Under the pieces are notes generated by a model. The model was not told where the DNA came from. It made no database searches and worked only from the letters and a program-made list of their open reading frames with translations. From NCBI RefSeq assembly GCF_001685395.1, contig NZ_CP014167.1:2795501-2859500 (forward strand): a stretch of DNA of 64,000 bases, given 5' to 3'. The position numbers and the translations under genes were made by a program. The stretch comes from Paenibacillus yonginensis. GTDB lineage: Bacteria; Bacillota; Bacilli; Paenibacillales; Paenibacillaceae. Shown here piece after piece: positions 26,623 through 35,952 of the stretch (the first letter of the stretch is position 1; each line of letters opens with the position of its first letter).

Positions 26623-26943
26623 ATGAAACAGCAGGACCATGCTTTTTTAATGGAAGATACGGTCGACCGGGCTTCAAGGATTTTCAAAGCGCTTGGCGAT
26701 CCGACTCGGATTAAAATTCTATATTTGCTCTCCCAGGAAGAATGTTCGGTCAATCATATCACGGAAGTGCTGAATCTGACCCAATCTGCGGTTTCCCACC
26801 ACCTCAGCCTTTTGCGCAATCTTCGGCTGGTCAAGTACCGGCGGGATGGCAACACCTTATATTACACTTACGAAGACGAACACGTCATTACGACTCTGAA
26901 CCAGGTCTTAACCCATATCAAATGCGGTCTGGAGGTTGTTTAG
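26623..26943 (+). CDS. ArsR/SmtB-family metal-responsive repressor (CzrA-like)
   Basis: This 106-residue winged-helix protein has the ArsR core FKALGDPTRIKILYLL followed by the recognition helix region NLTQSAVSHHLSLLRN. The C-terminal helix carries DEHVITTLNQVLTHIKCG, which has the Asp/His/His pattern used by CzrA and SmtB to bind zinc at the alpha-5 site. It lacks the alpha-3 Cys pair of arsenic sensors, so zinc, cobalt or nickel is the likely signal. It is followed after one base by a CDF efflux pump and is preceded by its own operator, so it represses its own operon. Confidence 0.92.
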   Translation: MKQQDHAFLMEDTVDRASRIFKALGDPTRIKILYLLSQEECSVNHITEVLNLTQSAVSHHLSLLRNLRLVKYRRDGNTLYYTYEDEHVITTLNQVLTHIKCGLEVV

Positions 26944-26944
26944 C

Positions 26945-27928
26945 ATGGATCAACAAAGCCAACAAAGCCAACAAGGCCATAATCACAATCATAGTCATAG
27001 TCACCAGCATGGTCATGGTCATTCCCATAGCCACTCCCACCAGCATTTCGAAGAGCTCAGGAATGGAAATTCCAAAGGGCTGACAATCGCTTTAATCACG
27101 ACCTCGGTGATCCTGCTGCTGGAGTTCTTCGGCGGTTTGTTCACCAACAGCCTGGCGCTGCTGTCCGATTCGGGCCATATGCTGAGCGATGCGGCGGCTC
27201 TGCTGCTCAGCCTGATCGCCTTCAAATTCTCTTCCAGACCGGCAACACCTAATAAAACATTTGGTTTCTACCGGTTTGAAATTTTGGCAGCCCTGCTGAA
27301 CGGCATCGCCTTGTTCGTTATTGCCGGACTGATCGTATGGGAAGCGATCGGCCGTTTGGCTCACCCGCCTGAAGTAGGGAGCGGACCCATGATGCTGATC
27401 GCTATCGTCGGCCTGATTGCCAATCTGATCAGCGCCGTTTCCCTGATGACCAAAGGCGATGTGAAAAACAACGTGAACATGCGCGGAGCCTATCTCCATG
27501 TGCTCGGAGACGCACTCGGCTCCGTCGGCGCCATTGTGGCCGGTATTCTGATGTATGCCTTCGGCTGGTATATCGCCGACCCGATCATTTCGGTCGTCGT
27601 GGCCCTGCTCATCCTTAAGAGCGGCTGGGGTGTCATTCAGAATTCCGTGCATATCCTGATGGAAGGTACTCCGAATACCGTCAACCAGGAAGAGGTAAAA
27701 GCCGAACTGGAGAGCATCGACGGCGTTGTTAACGTCCATGACCTGCATATTTGGTGCATCACCTCCGGGCTGGATGCGCTTAGCTGCCACCTGCTGATCG
27801 GCGAGGAGCAGAAATATCAGGATGTCCTGCAGCAGGCCATCAACCGGCTGAAAGACAAATTCGGCATCGAACACACGACCATTCAGGTCGAATGTGCAAA
27901 GATTAAACATCAGGAATTGAAGATCTAA
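26945..27928 (+). CDS. czcD: cation diffusion facilitator, zinc/cobalt/cadmium efflux (CzcD-like)
   Basis: This 327-residue protein has six membrane helices and a C-terminal cytoplasmic domain (about 235-320, VHDLHIWCITSG). The two intramembrane metal sites are visible as SDSGHMLSDA in helix 2 and HVLGDALGS in helix 5, matching the HxxxD pairs of zinc-type CDF proteins. The N-terminal 40 residues are very rich in His (alternating His with Asn, Ser and Gly), a likely metal-gathering tail. The start ATG at 26945 has GGAGG 8 nt upstream; the repressor stops one base earlier. The substrate is inferred from family and from the CzrA-type regulator. Confidence 0.93.
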   Translation: MDQQSQQSQQGHNHNHSHSHQHGHGHSHSHSHQHFEELRNGNSKGLTIALITTSVILLLEFFGGLFTNSLALLSDSGHMLSDAAALLLSLIAFKFSSRPATPNKTFGFYRFEILAALLNGIALFVIAGLIVWEAIGRLAHPPEVGSGPMMLIAIVGLIANLISAVSLMTKGDVKNNVNMRGAYLHVLGDALGSVGAIVAGILMYAFGWYIADPIISVVVALLILKSGWGVIQNSVHILMEGTPNTVNQEEVKAELESIDGVVNVHDLHIWCITSGLDALSCHLLIGEEQKYQDVLQQAINRLKDKFGIEHTTIQVECAKIKHQELKI

Positions 27929-27993
27929 GGACGAACCTGATAGAGCATTGAAATGACAAATAACGAACAGGTTTAAATGCCAAACAAATGGCA

Positions 27994-28042
27994 AACAGCC
28001 CACCTTACGGGAAGCTTCAGGCTTCCCGTAAGGTGGGCTGTT
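27994..28042. terminator. strong bidirectional terminator
   Basis: A perfect 22-bp stem (27994-28015 with 28021-28042; outer arm AACAGCCCACC) with a 5-nt loop between the convergent efflux gene and the GH94 gene. Confidence 0.85.
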
Positions 28043-28123
28043 CCTTTGAGCCCTTTCTTGACTCCAACGTCCAAACGTCAACCCAAACCCTGCCGAAGGC
28101 CTTGTGGCCTTCCGATTTGCAGC

Positions 28124-31100
28124 TTACATTTGAATTTCTATCACCGTACGGCCGCCGCCGGAAGGAATCCGGCAGCGTTCAAATTCCTCCGCTTTCACCC
28201 GCAAACCTCCGGTCCGGTATGGGTTCGAAATCCGCTCGCCGGCAATCTCCTGGCCATTGACCGTCACGCGGCTGACTGCGCCTTCCCGAATCCGGTAAAC
28301 GAAGGTCACCGGCGTGCCCCCGTATTCGAAGTCGAACGAAACGCCGTCCAGCTCGGCAGGCAGTACCGGATCGACGATCAGATCCCCGCTTTCCTCACGG
28401 ATGCCCAGGACTCTGGAGATCAGCTGGTTCATGTAGATTCCAGGTCCGCTGGAGTAAATGCGCCAGCCTCCCTTGACCTGCACTTTGCCTTCCCGCAGCT
28501 CGCCAAAGCGCTCCTGAGCCTCGTAGCGGGTTTTGAAATCCCCGTCGGAGCTGCTGAAATAAGCGTTGCTTTGGCGAAGCGCCGCGTTCGGTACCACTTC
28601 CCGGATGCCGATCGGGTTGATGGCGGCAAGGCCGTTCCAGGCCTGCTCCGGCTGGCCGATCTTCGCCATCGCTTCCACGTAGCGGATGTGCGCATGTACG
28701 TACTGCAGGCCGATTTCCCGGCCAAAGTTGGCCGCCTGCTCGGCGCGTTTAAAGTGCACGCTGACCCCTCCGACATATTGGGCCGGCCGGTTCATCAGCC
28801 GCACGCCGTCCGGGCACAGCAGCTTCTCCTGAATGAGTTCGTAATGAGCTTTCATCTGCTCCGGCGTCAGCAGCTCGCTGATCATGCTCCGGGTCATCGG
28901 AAGCAGCCGGTATTGGATGCCGGTCTCCTCATCCGCTGGATGAAGCATCAGCTTGGCTTCTTCCGGGTTCTCGAAATACAGGAATCCCGGGATGACCTCG
29001 GTGCCCAGCATATATTGGTTGAAATCGCGCCGGATTCCCTCCGCCAGCTCCTTCAGCTCGGCGGACCACTGCGGATCCGTCTCCTCCAGCACCTTGGACA
29101 GCTGGGTTACGGCCTGATAAGTAAGCGCAACCGTCCAGCTGCTGACCATAAACTGCTTGAGCTGTGCATTAGCCGGCTGCAGCGTATCGTCCCAGTCGCC
29201 GTCACCGTAGGAAGAGAGGTAGGTATCATGGAGGAAATGCTCCCGGATATACCCGATCTCCTTCTTCACATGTTCGCGCACCGGAACGGCCGTTTCCGTA
29301 AAATCAAAGCTGTGCTTGCGAGTATAAGGAACCCGTTCGTCCAGCAGCGCGAAATCGCCGGTGGCTGTCAAATAATCGCTGATGACCTTCAGCGGCCAAA
29401 CGATGATATCGCCATGGCTTTCTTCCTGCTGAATTTTGGCGTACCCGTCAAACATGAACCACTGCGGCCAGTTGCCGTCGTCTTCATATTGATGGGAGAA
29501 TACAGTGGTCAAAATATCGCGGACCTGCCCGTAATGATGGGTAGCCATAAAATATTCCACCGGTCCCTGGCAGACGTCGCGTGTTCCCCAGGCCGCACCG
29601 CCATACTGCTCCAGCCCGTGCGGAACAGAATAATGCACCAGCATATTATGCGTATACCACCACGCAAGCGCGTTAACTTTAAACAATCCTTCTTCCTGTC
29701 CGGAAGCGCCCTTCAGACGGAACCCGTTCATAACCTTGGCGAAGAACTCGCGGTATTTACGGATTTCCTCTTCAACTGGACGATCCGTCACCGGCAAATC
29801 ACCGCCGTTCAGCAGCCCCTGCAGGGTAAGCGTCCATTCCGCGGACGGTTCCAGCACCTGCACAACCAGTGATGCGCTGCCTGCCTCCGCGCCTTCGGCC
29901 AACATCCGCTCATCGCCCAGACGGTATTGGGCTCCGGCCAGGCTCATCCGGTACTGCAGCTGCGGATAAACGCCTGCGCTTAGGGAACCGGCGTCTGCAC
30001 GGAAGATCAGCATGCCGGAATCGCCGGCCTGCTCCATTACAAACGGAACTTCATATTCATTGACGTTCATCGTAATTTGACTGCTGATCAGGAACCGGTA
30101 CGCTGCGCCGCTTGCGGAGCGAACGTGCAGGCGGACCTCCGGCGAGTCCACGGTCGTGTAGTTCGTGACGATCAGCGTCTCGGAAGCCGTTTTATAGTAC
30201 CAGCGTGTATAATTGAAGCCCATTTCAAACAGGGAAGGCATGGCGAGCAGACGGTATTCCCCGTCCAATTCGACGTACAGCCGCTGGCCGGACGTTTTCT
30301 GCACATTTAAGGCATTCCGCGCGTTGCTCATCATTTTGTTGAAATTCGTATTCCCCACAACGACCTGGGAGTTAAAAATGCCATACATATATGAAGTTGT
30401 AGTCATGACCTCCGGATTCATCCGAGCGTTGTCCCCGCTCATCAGAATATGCCCGTGCGGCCGTTCTACGCGAAGCTCCTTCTCCTTCAGGACCACATGC
30501 TCATAAGTGTCCGTGAAAAAAGATAGCAGCTGCCCGTCTTCAAGCTCCTCCTGCTTCCGGACCGGGAACAGCAGGTCCAGCTCCTCCGGCAGCATGGAGA
30601 AGGTTTGGAGCGGTACTCCGATAGCCGTCATCATTCCCGGCGGATTTGAAGACAAATCCTGCGGCGACTGTTCGCCCCCGAAAGGAGCCGGCGCATCTTG
30701 TTCCGCTTCTCTCCAGGCTTGCCGGATGATATCCGTGAATTCAAGACCGGCAATCGCAGCGGGATGGTCATCCTTAAACAATCCGTAGAACACGTAACGG
30801 GCTTGGCCATCCAATACGCTGCGGGCGGACTGCAGAGCCGTATAAGCAAATTCATACTGGTAAATTTCATTGGCCAGGCTGGTTTGGTACAGGCTCTCCG
30901 GACGGCCCGTTTCCTTATAGGACAAACCAAAGAACTGGAAGCCGTCCGTGGAGAACCCGGCCGCTCCCGTCAGCGATCCCTGCTGCAGGTAAGGGAATAA
31001 ACCGCCCTGCGGCTGGTTCTGGCGGGAACAAACGGCATAACTGCCCGTTTCGTCCTTAAATACGGCGTGGTCGATGTATTGAGACATATACGCTTCATTG

Positions 31101-31528
31101 CTGCGCACCGCACCCGGATGGGCCAGGCCGACGTCTTGGCCGTACACGACGTCCACCTCGGCGCCGCTGCCTTGAAGCCGGACATCCCAGAACCAGACCC
31201 CACAATCAGTCAGCGTAAAAACAACCTCATACCCCACCCCTGCGGCCCCCGCCGCAGGGTGCTGAATCCGGCCCGACCAGACCAGCCGGTCGCCAAGACG
31301 GCCGAAACGGCTGGCCGACCGGCTGCCAAGCAGCGGGTAAGCTTCGATGCCGTCCCGGGAGTGAATTCTAAGGAACAGATTGCCGGCCGCCCCATCCACC
31401 GGGTTGCCCGCCAGCTGGTTGATCAGGAAGTCTCCGCCGGCCGCCTGGCGGAGGTCTCCGCTGGCCAGGAAATCAAATTGAAGTCCGCCCTTGCGGAGAG
31501 ACAGCTTGGATTCCGTTACAGTTGTCAT
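28124..31528 (-). CDS. GH94 phosphorylase, probable 1,2-beta-oligoglucan phosphorylase
   Basis: This 1134-residue cytoplasmic enzyme has the long two-part GH94 layout: an N-terminal beta-sandwich (about 1-330), a linker, and an alpha/alpha barrel with the catalytic motif GDGDWDDTLQP near residues 776-786. The Asp after Trp (about D780) is the expected general acid. The length and the NQLAGNPVDGAAGNLFLRI region fit sophoro-oligosaccharide phosphorylases, which split beta-1,2-glucans with phosphate to give glucose 1-phosphate. The linked GH3, LacI and ABC genes reproduce the Listeria innocua beta-1,2-glucan locus. I chose ATG at 31528 (AAAGGA upstream) over ATG at 31564. Other GH94 specificities are possible. 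Confidence 0.82.
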   Translation of the reverse strand: MTTVTESKLSLRKGGLQFDFLASGDLRQAAGGDFLINQLAGNPVDGAAGNLFLRIHSRDGIEAYPLLGSRSASRFGRLGDRLVWSGRIQHPAAGAAGVGYEVVFTLTDCGVWFWDVRLQGSGAEVDVVYGQDVGLAHPGAVRSNEAYMSQYIDHAVFKDETGSYAVCSRQNQPQGGLFPYLQQGSLTGAAGFSTDGFQFFGLSYKETGRPESLYQTSLANEIYQYEFAYTALQSARSVLDGQARYVFYGLFKDDHPAAIAGLEFTDIIRQAWREAEQDAPAPFGGEQSPQDLSSNPPGMMTAIGVPLQTFSMLPEELDLLFPVRKQEELEDGQLLSFFTDTYEHVVLKEKELRVERPHGHILMSGDNARMNPEVMTTTSYMYGIFNSQVVVGNTNFNKMMSNARNALNVQKTSGQRLYVELDGEYRLLAMPSLFEMGFNYTRWYYKTASETLIVTNYTTVDSPEVRLHVRSASGAAYRFLISSQITMNVNEYEVPFVMEQAGDSGMLIFRADAGSLSAGVYPQLQYRMSLAGAQYRLGDERMLAEGAEAGSASLVVQVLEPSAEWTLTLQGLLNGGDLPVTDRPVEEEIRKYREFFAKVMNGFRLKGASGQEEGLFKVNALAWWYTHNMLVHYSVPHGLEQYGGAAWGTRDVCQGPVEYFMATHHYGQVRDILTTVFSHQYEDDGNWPQWFMFDGYAKIQQEESHGDIIVWPLKVISDYLTATGDFALLDERVPYTRKHSFDFTETAVPVREHVKKEIGYIREHFLHDTYLSSYGDGDWDDTLQPANAQLKQFMVSSWTVALTYQAVTQLSKVLEETDPQWSAELKELAEGIRRDFNQYMLGTEVIPGFLYFENPEEAKLMLHPADEETGIQYRLLPMTRSMISELLTPEQMKAHYELIQEKLLCPDGVRLMNRPAQYVGGVSVHFKRAEQAANFGREIGLQYVHAHIRYVEAMAKIGQPEQAWNGLAAINPIGIREVVPNAALRQSNAYFSSSDGDFKTRYEAQERFGELREGKVQVKGGWRIYSSGPGIYMNQLISRVLGIREESGDLIVDPVLPAELDGVSFDFEYGGTPVTFVYRIREGAVSRVTVNGQEIAGERISNPYRTGGLRVKAEEFERCRIPSGGGRTVIEIQM

Positions 31529-31591
31529 TTTTCTCACGTCCTTTTCTCTCTCTTTCGGCCTCAAGCCGTTTGTTTAAAGGTCCATCTATCG

Positions 31592-33757
31592 TTAAACGAG
31601 CCGGAAATCGGCCTCCTGCACATCCCGGCTGCTGCCGCCGATCATCAGCTTGAAAGCCCCCGGATCGCTGCCGAAGGACAAGTCGCTGTGGTAATAGCGG
31701 AGCATGGCTTCGTTAATTTCAAAGCTTATAGTCCGGCTTTCGCCCGGAGCGAGCTCGACCCGGCTGAAAGCTTTCAGCTCCTTCAGCGGACGGACAACTT
31801 CACCTGCCATATCGCGGATATAGAGCTGGACGATTTCCGTACCGGCTGTGCTGCCCGTGTTGGTGACCGCTACGGACACCTGCAGCGGCTGCTCGGCCGT
31901 TAACGTTGCCGAAGACAGCTTCGGCTGTCCGTAGGCAAAAGTCGTGTAGCTCAGCCCATAGCCGAACGGCAGCAAAGGTTCATTCGGAACGTCCAGATAC
32001 TGCGAGACGTAGCGGACCTGCGCATCCGGCGCGCCCTGCGGGCGGCCGGTATTAAAAGAGTTATAATAGACCGGAATCTGCCCGGTCGAATAAGGGAAAG
32101 ACATCGTCAGCTTGCCGGACGGGTTCACGTTGCCGTAAAGCAGGTCCGCAATCGCCAGACCGCCTTCGCTGCCCGGGAACCAGGCCTCCAGCACGGCGTC
32201 CGCTTCATCCAGGACGCCGCTCAAATCCAGCGGGCGGCCGTTAAACAGCACGACCGCCAGCGGTTTGCCGAGCTGCTTCATGCGCCGCAGCAGCTCCAGC
32301 TGCGCCTGCGGCAGCCGGATATCGGACCGGCTGCCGGCCTCGCCGCTCATCTCGGACGCCTCGCCGAGCGCGAGCACGAGCACGTCCGCTGCCTCCGCAG
32401 CGGCGGCGGCCTCCTGCGCCAGCGCTTTCTCAAACGTGTCGATGCCGCAGCCTGCGGCAAGCGTCACGTTCGAAGCTTCAGCGCTGGCTGCCTGCATGGC
32501 GGCGCCGAGCCGCGCCGCCGTCTCCTGCGATCCGGTCCAGGACCACGGACCGAGAATGTCGCCGCTGTCGGCAAACGGCCCGATCAGCGCCACACGCTGC
32601 TGCCGGCCCAGCGGCAGCAGGCCGTCGTTCTTCAGCAGCACGCACGATTTCGCCGCCAGCTCGCGGGAGACGGCGCGGTGCTCGCTGCTGTACACGACGG
32701 TCCGCTCCAGCTCCGGATCCGCCCCGCGCAGCGGCTGTTCAAACAAACCCATCTTCTCTTTCAGCTCCAGGATCCGCAGCACCGCTTCATCGACCAGCTT
32801 CTCTTCGATGACTCCTTCTGCAACCAGCTCCGGGAGATAGTGCACATAACAAGAGGTCATCATTTCGATGTCAACTCCGGCCTGCAGCGCCTTCAGCGCC
32901 GCTTCTCGTTCGTCTTCCGCCACACCATGCGGAATCAGTTCTTTGACCGCTCCCCAATCGGAGATAAGTACGCCGTCAAAGCCCCATTCCTCGCGGAGCA
33001 GCTTGCGCATCAGCTTGCGGTTGCCGGTGGCGGGAATGCCGTCCAGCGTGTTGAAGGAAGTCATCACCATTTCCGCACCCGCATCCAGCGCTGCCTTATA
33101 GCCGGGCAAATAGGATTCGCGCAGCTTCAGCTCGGACAAATCGACCGTGTTGTAATCCCGGCCGCCTTCAGCCAGGCCGTATGCGGCAAAATGCTTCACG
33201 CAAGCTGCCACGCGGTCCCGTTCGTTCCGCAAATCGTCGCCTTGAAAGCCGCGGACAAAAGCTTGGGCGAACAGCGAGTTCAGGTACGGATCTTCCCCCG
33301 TCGACTCCATCACGCGTCCCCATCTCGGATCACGGACCAAGTCAACCATTGGGGCAAACGTCACGTGAATGCCTGACACGGCCGCTTCTCTAGCCGCGAT
33401 TTCCGCGCTTTTCTCCGCAAGCTCCAGGTCCCAGGAGCAGCCGATGGCAAGCGGCACGGGGAAAATCGTCTTGAACCCGTGCACGATATCCGCCATGATC
33501 AGCAGCGGAATGCCAAGCCGGTTGTTCGCCAGATGCGCCTTCTGCACCGCCAGAACCTCTTCGGCTCCAGCCAGGCCAAGCACGGATCCAGCGTTGTCGA
33601 TCTGCTCCTCCGTAATGCCAAGGCTTTTCATCGGTCCGGTGATCTGGCCGCTGTCTTTGGCTCCCTTGAAGAAAGGAACCGCCAGCTGCAGCAGCTGGGC
33701 GACTTTCTCTTCCAGCGTCATCTTGTTCAAATACTCCGTAACGAGCCAGTTGGTCAT
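31592..33757 (-). CDS. GH3 beta-glucosidase
   Basis: This 721-residue cytoplasmic glycosidase has no signal peptide. The TIM-barrel domain contains KHFAAYG and the nucleophile D267 in VLISDWGAV. The alpha/beta sandwich domain carries VLLKNDGLLPL and a likely acid/base Glu region (LALGEASEMSGE). A fibronectin III-like C-terminal domain ends the protein (LYIRDMAGEVVRP). In the comparable Listeria locus the GH3 enzyme acts on beta-1,2-linked glucobiose and short chains. A LacI-type palindrome lies 88 nt upstream, so the gene may also be transcribed from its own promoter. Its start has AGGAGGAG 7 nt upstream. Confidence 0.93.
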   Translation of the reverse strand: MTNWLVTEYLNKMTLEEKVAQLLQLAVPFFKGAKDSGQITGPMKSLGITEEQIDNAGSVLGLAGAEEVLAVQKAHLANNRLGIPLLIMADIVHGFKTIFPVPLAIGCSWDLELAEKSAEIAAREAAVSGIHVTFAPMVDLVRDPRWGRVMESTGEDPYLNSLFAQAFVRGFQGDDLRNERDRVAACVKHFAAYGLAEGGRDYNTVDLSELKLRESYLPGYKAALDAGAEMVMTSFNTLDGIPATGNRKLMRKLLREEWGFDGVLISDWGAVKELIPHGVAEDEREAALKALQAGVDIEMMTSCYVHYLPELVAEGVIEEKLVDEAVLRILELKEKMGLFEQPLRGADPELERTVVYSSEHRAVSRELAAKSCVLLKNDGLLPLGRQQRVALIGPFADSGDILGPWSWTGSQETAARLGAAMQAASAEASNVTLAAGCGIDTFEKALAQEAAAAAEAADVLVLALGEASEMSGEAGSRSDIRLPQAQLELLRRMKQLGKPLAVVLFNGRPLDLSGVLDEADAVLEAWFPGSEGGLAIADLLYGNVNPSGKLTMSFPYSTGQIPVYYNSFNTGRPQGAPDAQVRYVSQYLDVPNEPLLPFGYGLSYTTFAYGQPKLSSATLTAEQPLQVSVAVTNTGSTAGTEIVQLYIRDMAGEVVRPLKELKAFSRVELAPGESRTISFEINEAMLRYYHSDLSFGSDPGAFKLMIGGSSRDVQEADFRLV

Positions 33758-33844
33758 CTGTGCCTCTCCTCCTATTTCGAATCGTTTTTATCTAAATAAA
33801 CCAAGTAAAATACTACATATTACATGAATATAAATGTCCTTAAA

Positions 33845-33858
33845 TCGAAACGTTTCAA
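33845..33858. promoter_or_regulatory. LacI-type operator, site 3 (upstream of GH3)
   Basis: TCGAAACGTTTCAA, the same palindrome found twice upstream of the binding-protein gene. It shows that the hydrolase end of the locus is separately controlled. Confidence 0.75.
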
Positions 33859-34097
33859 ATGACTGGCAAAAAAATTTTCTGAAAGCGAAAACTCCACTTG
33901 CCAGGTTATGGCCTGAAGACGGGCCCCTTCTGAGGCTGCAAGCCAAAAACCGTCAGCACACAGCGCAGTTAACTGAATATAAGCTGTCTGAATAGGGTTC
34001 CCTGAGAACAAATCTCCCAAACGGACGGCCTATGTTACGGCAAACCTGCCCTTGTAGAACAGCCTGACTGACTGCCTGTTTTATTGCCTGCTTGCGT

Positions 34098-34859
34098 TCA
34101 GGTTACAGGCAGCCACTCCATCATCCGGCGGGCCTGACGATCCCAATAGCCCCATTCATGTTCGCCCGGGCCCTCCTCGTAAGTCACCTTCAGGCCGGCC
34201 TGCTCAGCATGACGGAGGAAGATTCGGTTGCCTTCGTACAGGAAATCCTCTGTCCCGCAGCATTGATAGAGCCTGGGCACGAACCCGGTTTTCGCTGCCT
34301 TTGGAAGAAGGGCCAGCAGATCGTCGCCGCTGCCTTGCAGCCGGCCCGGATCGCCGAAGATCCGCTCCGCCTCACCGGGCTGGAACCCGTTTGGCCCGTT
34401 GACCCGGCCGACGATATCCAAGGCGCCCGACAGGCTGGCCGCCGCGGCATACCGCTCCGGACAGCGCAGCGCCAGCTTGAAAGCGCCGTAGCCGCCCATC
34501 GAAATGCCGGCGATAAACGTATCCTCGCGCCGCTGCGACAGCGGAAACAAATACGATACCAGCTTGGGGAGTTCATCGCTCAAATAAGTAAAATAAGCGC
34601 CTCCCTGCTTCATATCCGTATAATAACTCCGGTCCGCACGCGGCATAACCAGAGCCACCCCTTTGCTCTCCGCATAACGCTCAATCGAAGATTGCCGGGT
34701 CCACTCCTGGTGATCGCCTCCCAAGCCATGCAGCAAATAAAGCACAGGCAGCTTGGTTTTGTTCCGGAGGTCCCCATCCGGCAGATGCGGAATCACCACA
34801 TTCATTTCGGTCGGCATGCCAAGCGTTTCCGAGAACAGCGTGGTTTGAATAAACGGCAT
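34098..34859 (-). CDS. EstA/S-formylglutathione-hydrolase-like esterase (alpha/beta hydrolase)
   Basis: This 253-residue cytoplasmic esterase has the CE1/esterase D-type fold. The catalytic triad is visible as S120 in GISMGGYG, D205 in GTEDFLY and H234 in GEHEWGYW. LLHGLGGDHQEW supplies the oxyanion-loop region. It lies 62 nt after the LacI gene and before GH3 in the same transcription direction. A role in removing acyl substituents from the imported oligosaccharides, such as succinyl groups known on some cyclic beta-1,2-glucans, would suit the context. That is inference; related enzymes also hydrolyse simple esters. Confidence 0.85.
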   Translation of the reverse strand: MPFIQTTLFSETLGMPTEMNVVIPHLPDGDLRNKTKLPVLYLLHGLGGDHQEWTRQSSIERYAESKGVALVMPRADRSYYTDMKQGGAYFTYLSDELPKLVSYLFPLSQRREDTFIAGISMGGYGAFKLALRCPERYAAAASLSGALDIVGRVNGPNGFQPGEAERIFGDPGRLQGSGDDLLALLPKAAKTGFVPRLYQCCGTEDFLYEGNRIFLRHAEQAGLKVTYEEGPGEHEWGYWDRQARRMMEWLPVT

Positions 34860-34921
34860 AACAGCGTCCTCCTTGGCCTCTCATTCTTACTTATTTTCCG
34901 CGCGGATACGCGTGTTTGTAT

Positions 34922-35911
34922 TTATATCTGCTTCACCGAGTTCCGCCGGATCAGCTCTACTTTCAGCTTGTAGGCCTCGTTGACTTCTTCGCCGTTCAAC
35001 ATTTGAAACAGCAGATGGCCAGCCAGCGAACCCGATTCATGCATCGGCTGGTGAATCGTCGTCAAGGCAGGATGGACATATTCAGCAAGCTGAATATCGT
35101 CAAAGCCGATCACGGAGATTTCATCCGGAATCGAAACACCGCCTTCCTCCAGCGCTTTGATGCCGCCGACGGCCATTTCGTCATTCGCGTAAAATACCGC
35201 GGTCGGCAGCTCGCCCTGCATCATCATCATTTTGGTCGCCTTGTAGCCGCCTTCGCGGATAAAGCTGCCGCCCAGCCGCCACTTGGCTTTCTCCTCAAGC
35301 CCGGCTTCGCGCATCGCCCGCAGGAACCCCTGATAACGCAGCGCGTTGTCAAAGGAATTCGATGGGCCGCTGATATAAGCAATCTGCCGGTGGCCCAGCT
35401 CGATCAAATGGCGGGTGGCGTCATAACCGCCCTGTTCCCCGTCGACCACAACGCTGATCAAACCTTCGCCGGTTGTCTTCCGGTCCATGACGACAATGGG
35501 AAAAGCGGCGCTCGCCGAGCTCAGCAATATGTCATCCGTAATGTTATGGGCCAGCACGATGGCCCCGTCCACCCTTTTTTCCCGCAGGAATTTAACGGCC
35601 GTAGAATCTTTGCCTCCCATGGAGCTGCAGGCAATCAGATCATAACCGTTCGATAAAGCCACGTCCTGCACGCTGCGGATCAGCTCGGAATAATAAGGCC
35701 CGGACAAGTCGGTAAGAATCAGAGCAATCGTATTCGTACGGCTGCGCTTTAAATCCATGGCAAAACCGTTTTTTCGATAATTGAGCTGTCTTGCCGCCTC
35801 CAGCACCTTCTCGCGTGTCTTCGAGCTGACCTTGCTGTCGCCGCTCAAAGCGTATGAAGCGGTAGATAACGCGACTCCCGCCAATTTTGCCACATCTTTA
35901 ATCGTAGCCAT
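34922..35911 (-). CDS. LacI-family transcriptional regulator
   Basis: This 329-residue repressor has an N-terminal HTH (TIKDVAKLAGVALSTASYAL) with a hinge at about 45-58. Its sugar-binding domain is of the periplasmic type. It is encoded between the ABC permease and the esterase. Three copies of the palindrome CGAAACGTTTCR in this locus, at 33846, 39120 and 39316, are its most likely operators. An oligosaccharide or sugar phosphate derived from the imported glucan is the probable inducer. Confidence 0.94.
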   Translation of the reverse strand: MATIKDVAKLAGVALSTASYALSGDSKVSSKTREKVLEAARQLNYRKNGFAMDLKRSRTNTIALILTDLSGPYYSELIRSVQDVALSNGYDLIACSSMGGKDSTAVKFLREKRVDGAIVLAHNITDDILLSSASAAFPIVVMDRKTTGEGLISVVVDGEQGGYDATRHLIELGHRQIAYISGPSNSFDNALRYQGFLRAMREAGLEEKAKWRLGGSFIREGGYKATKMMMMQGELPTAVFYANDEMAVGGIKALEEGGVSIPDEISVIGFDDIQLAEYVHPALTTIHQPMHESGSLAGHLLFQMLNGEEVNEAYKLKVELIRRNSVKQI

Positions 35912-35952
35912 CGTTCATCCAGTCCTTCCCAAGCCTTGCATAGTCTACTTAT

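Noticed and set aside
26383-26640. 85-codon minus-strand frame upstream of the ArsR gene
   Set aside because: It covers the promoter and operator of the metal-efflux operon and has no ribosome site.
27977-29872. 631-codon plus-strand frame opposite the GH94 gene
   Set aside because: It is fully antisense to a recognised enzyme, has no ribosome site and begins inside a terminator; GC-rich third positions keep such frames open.
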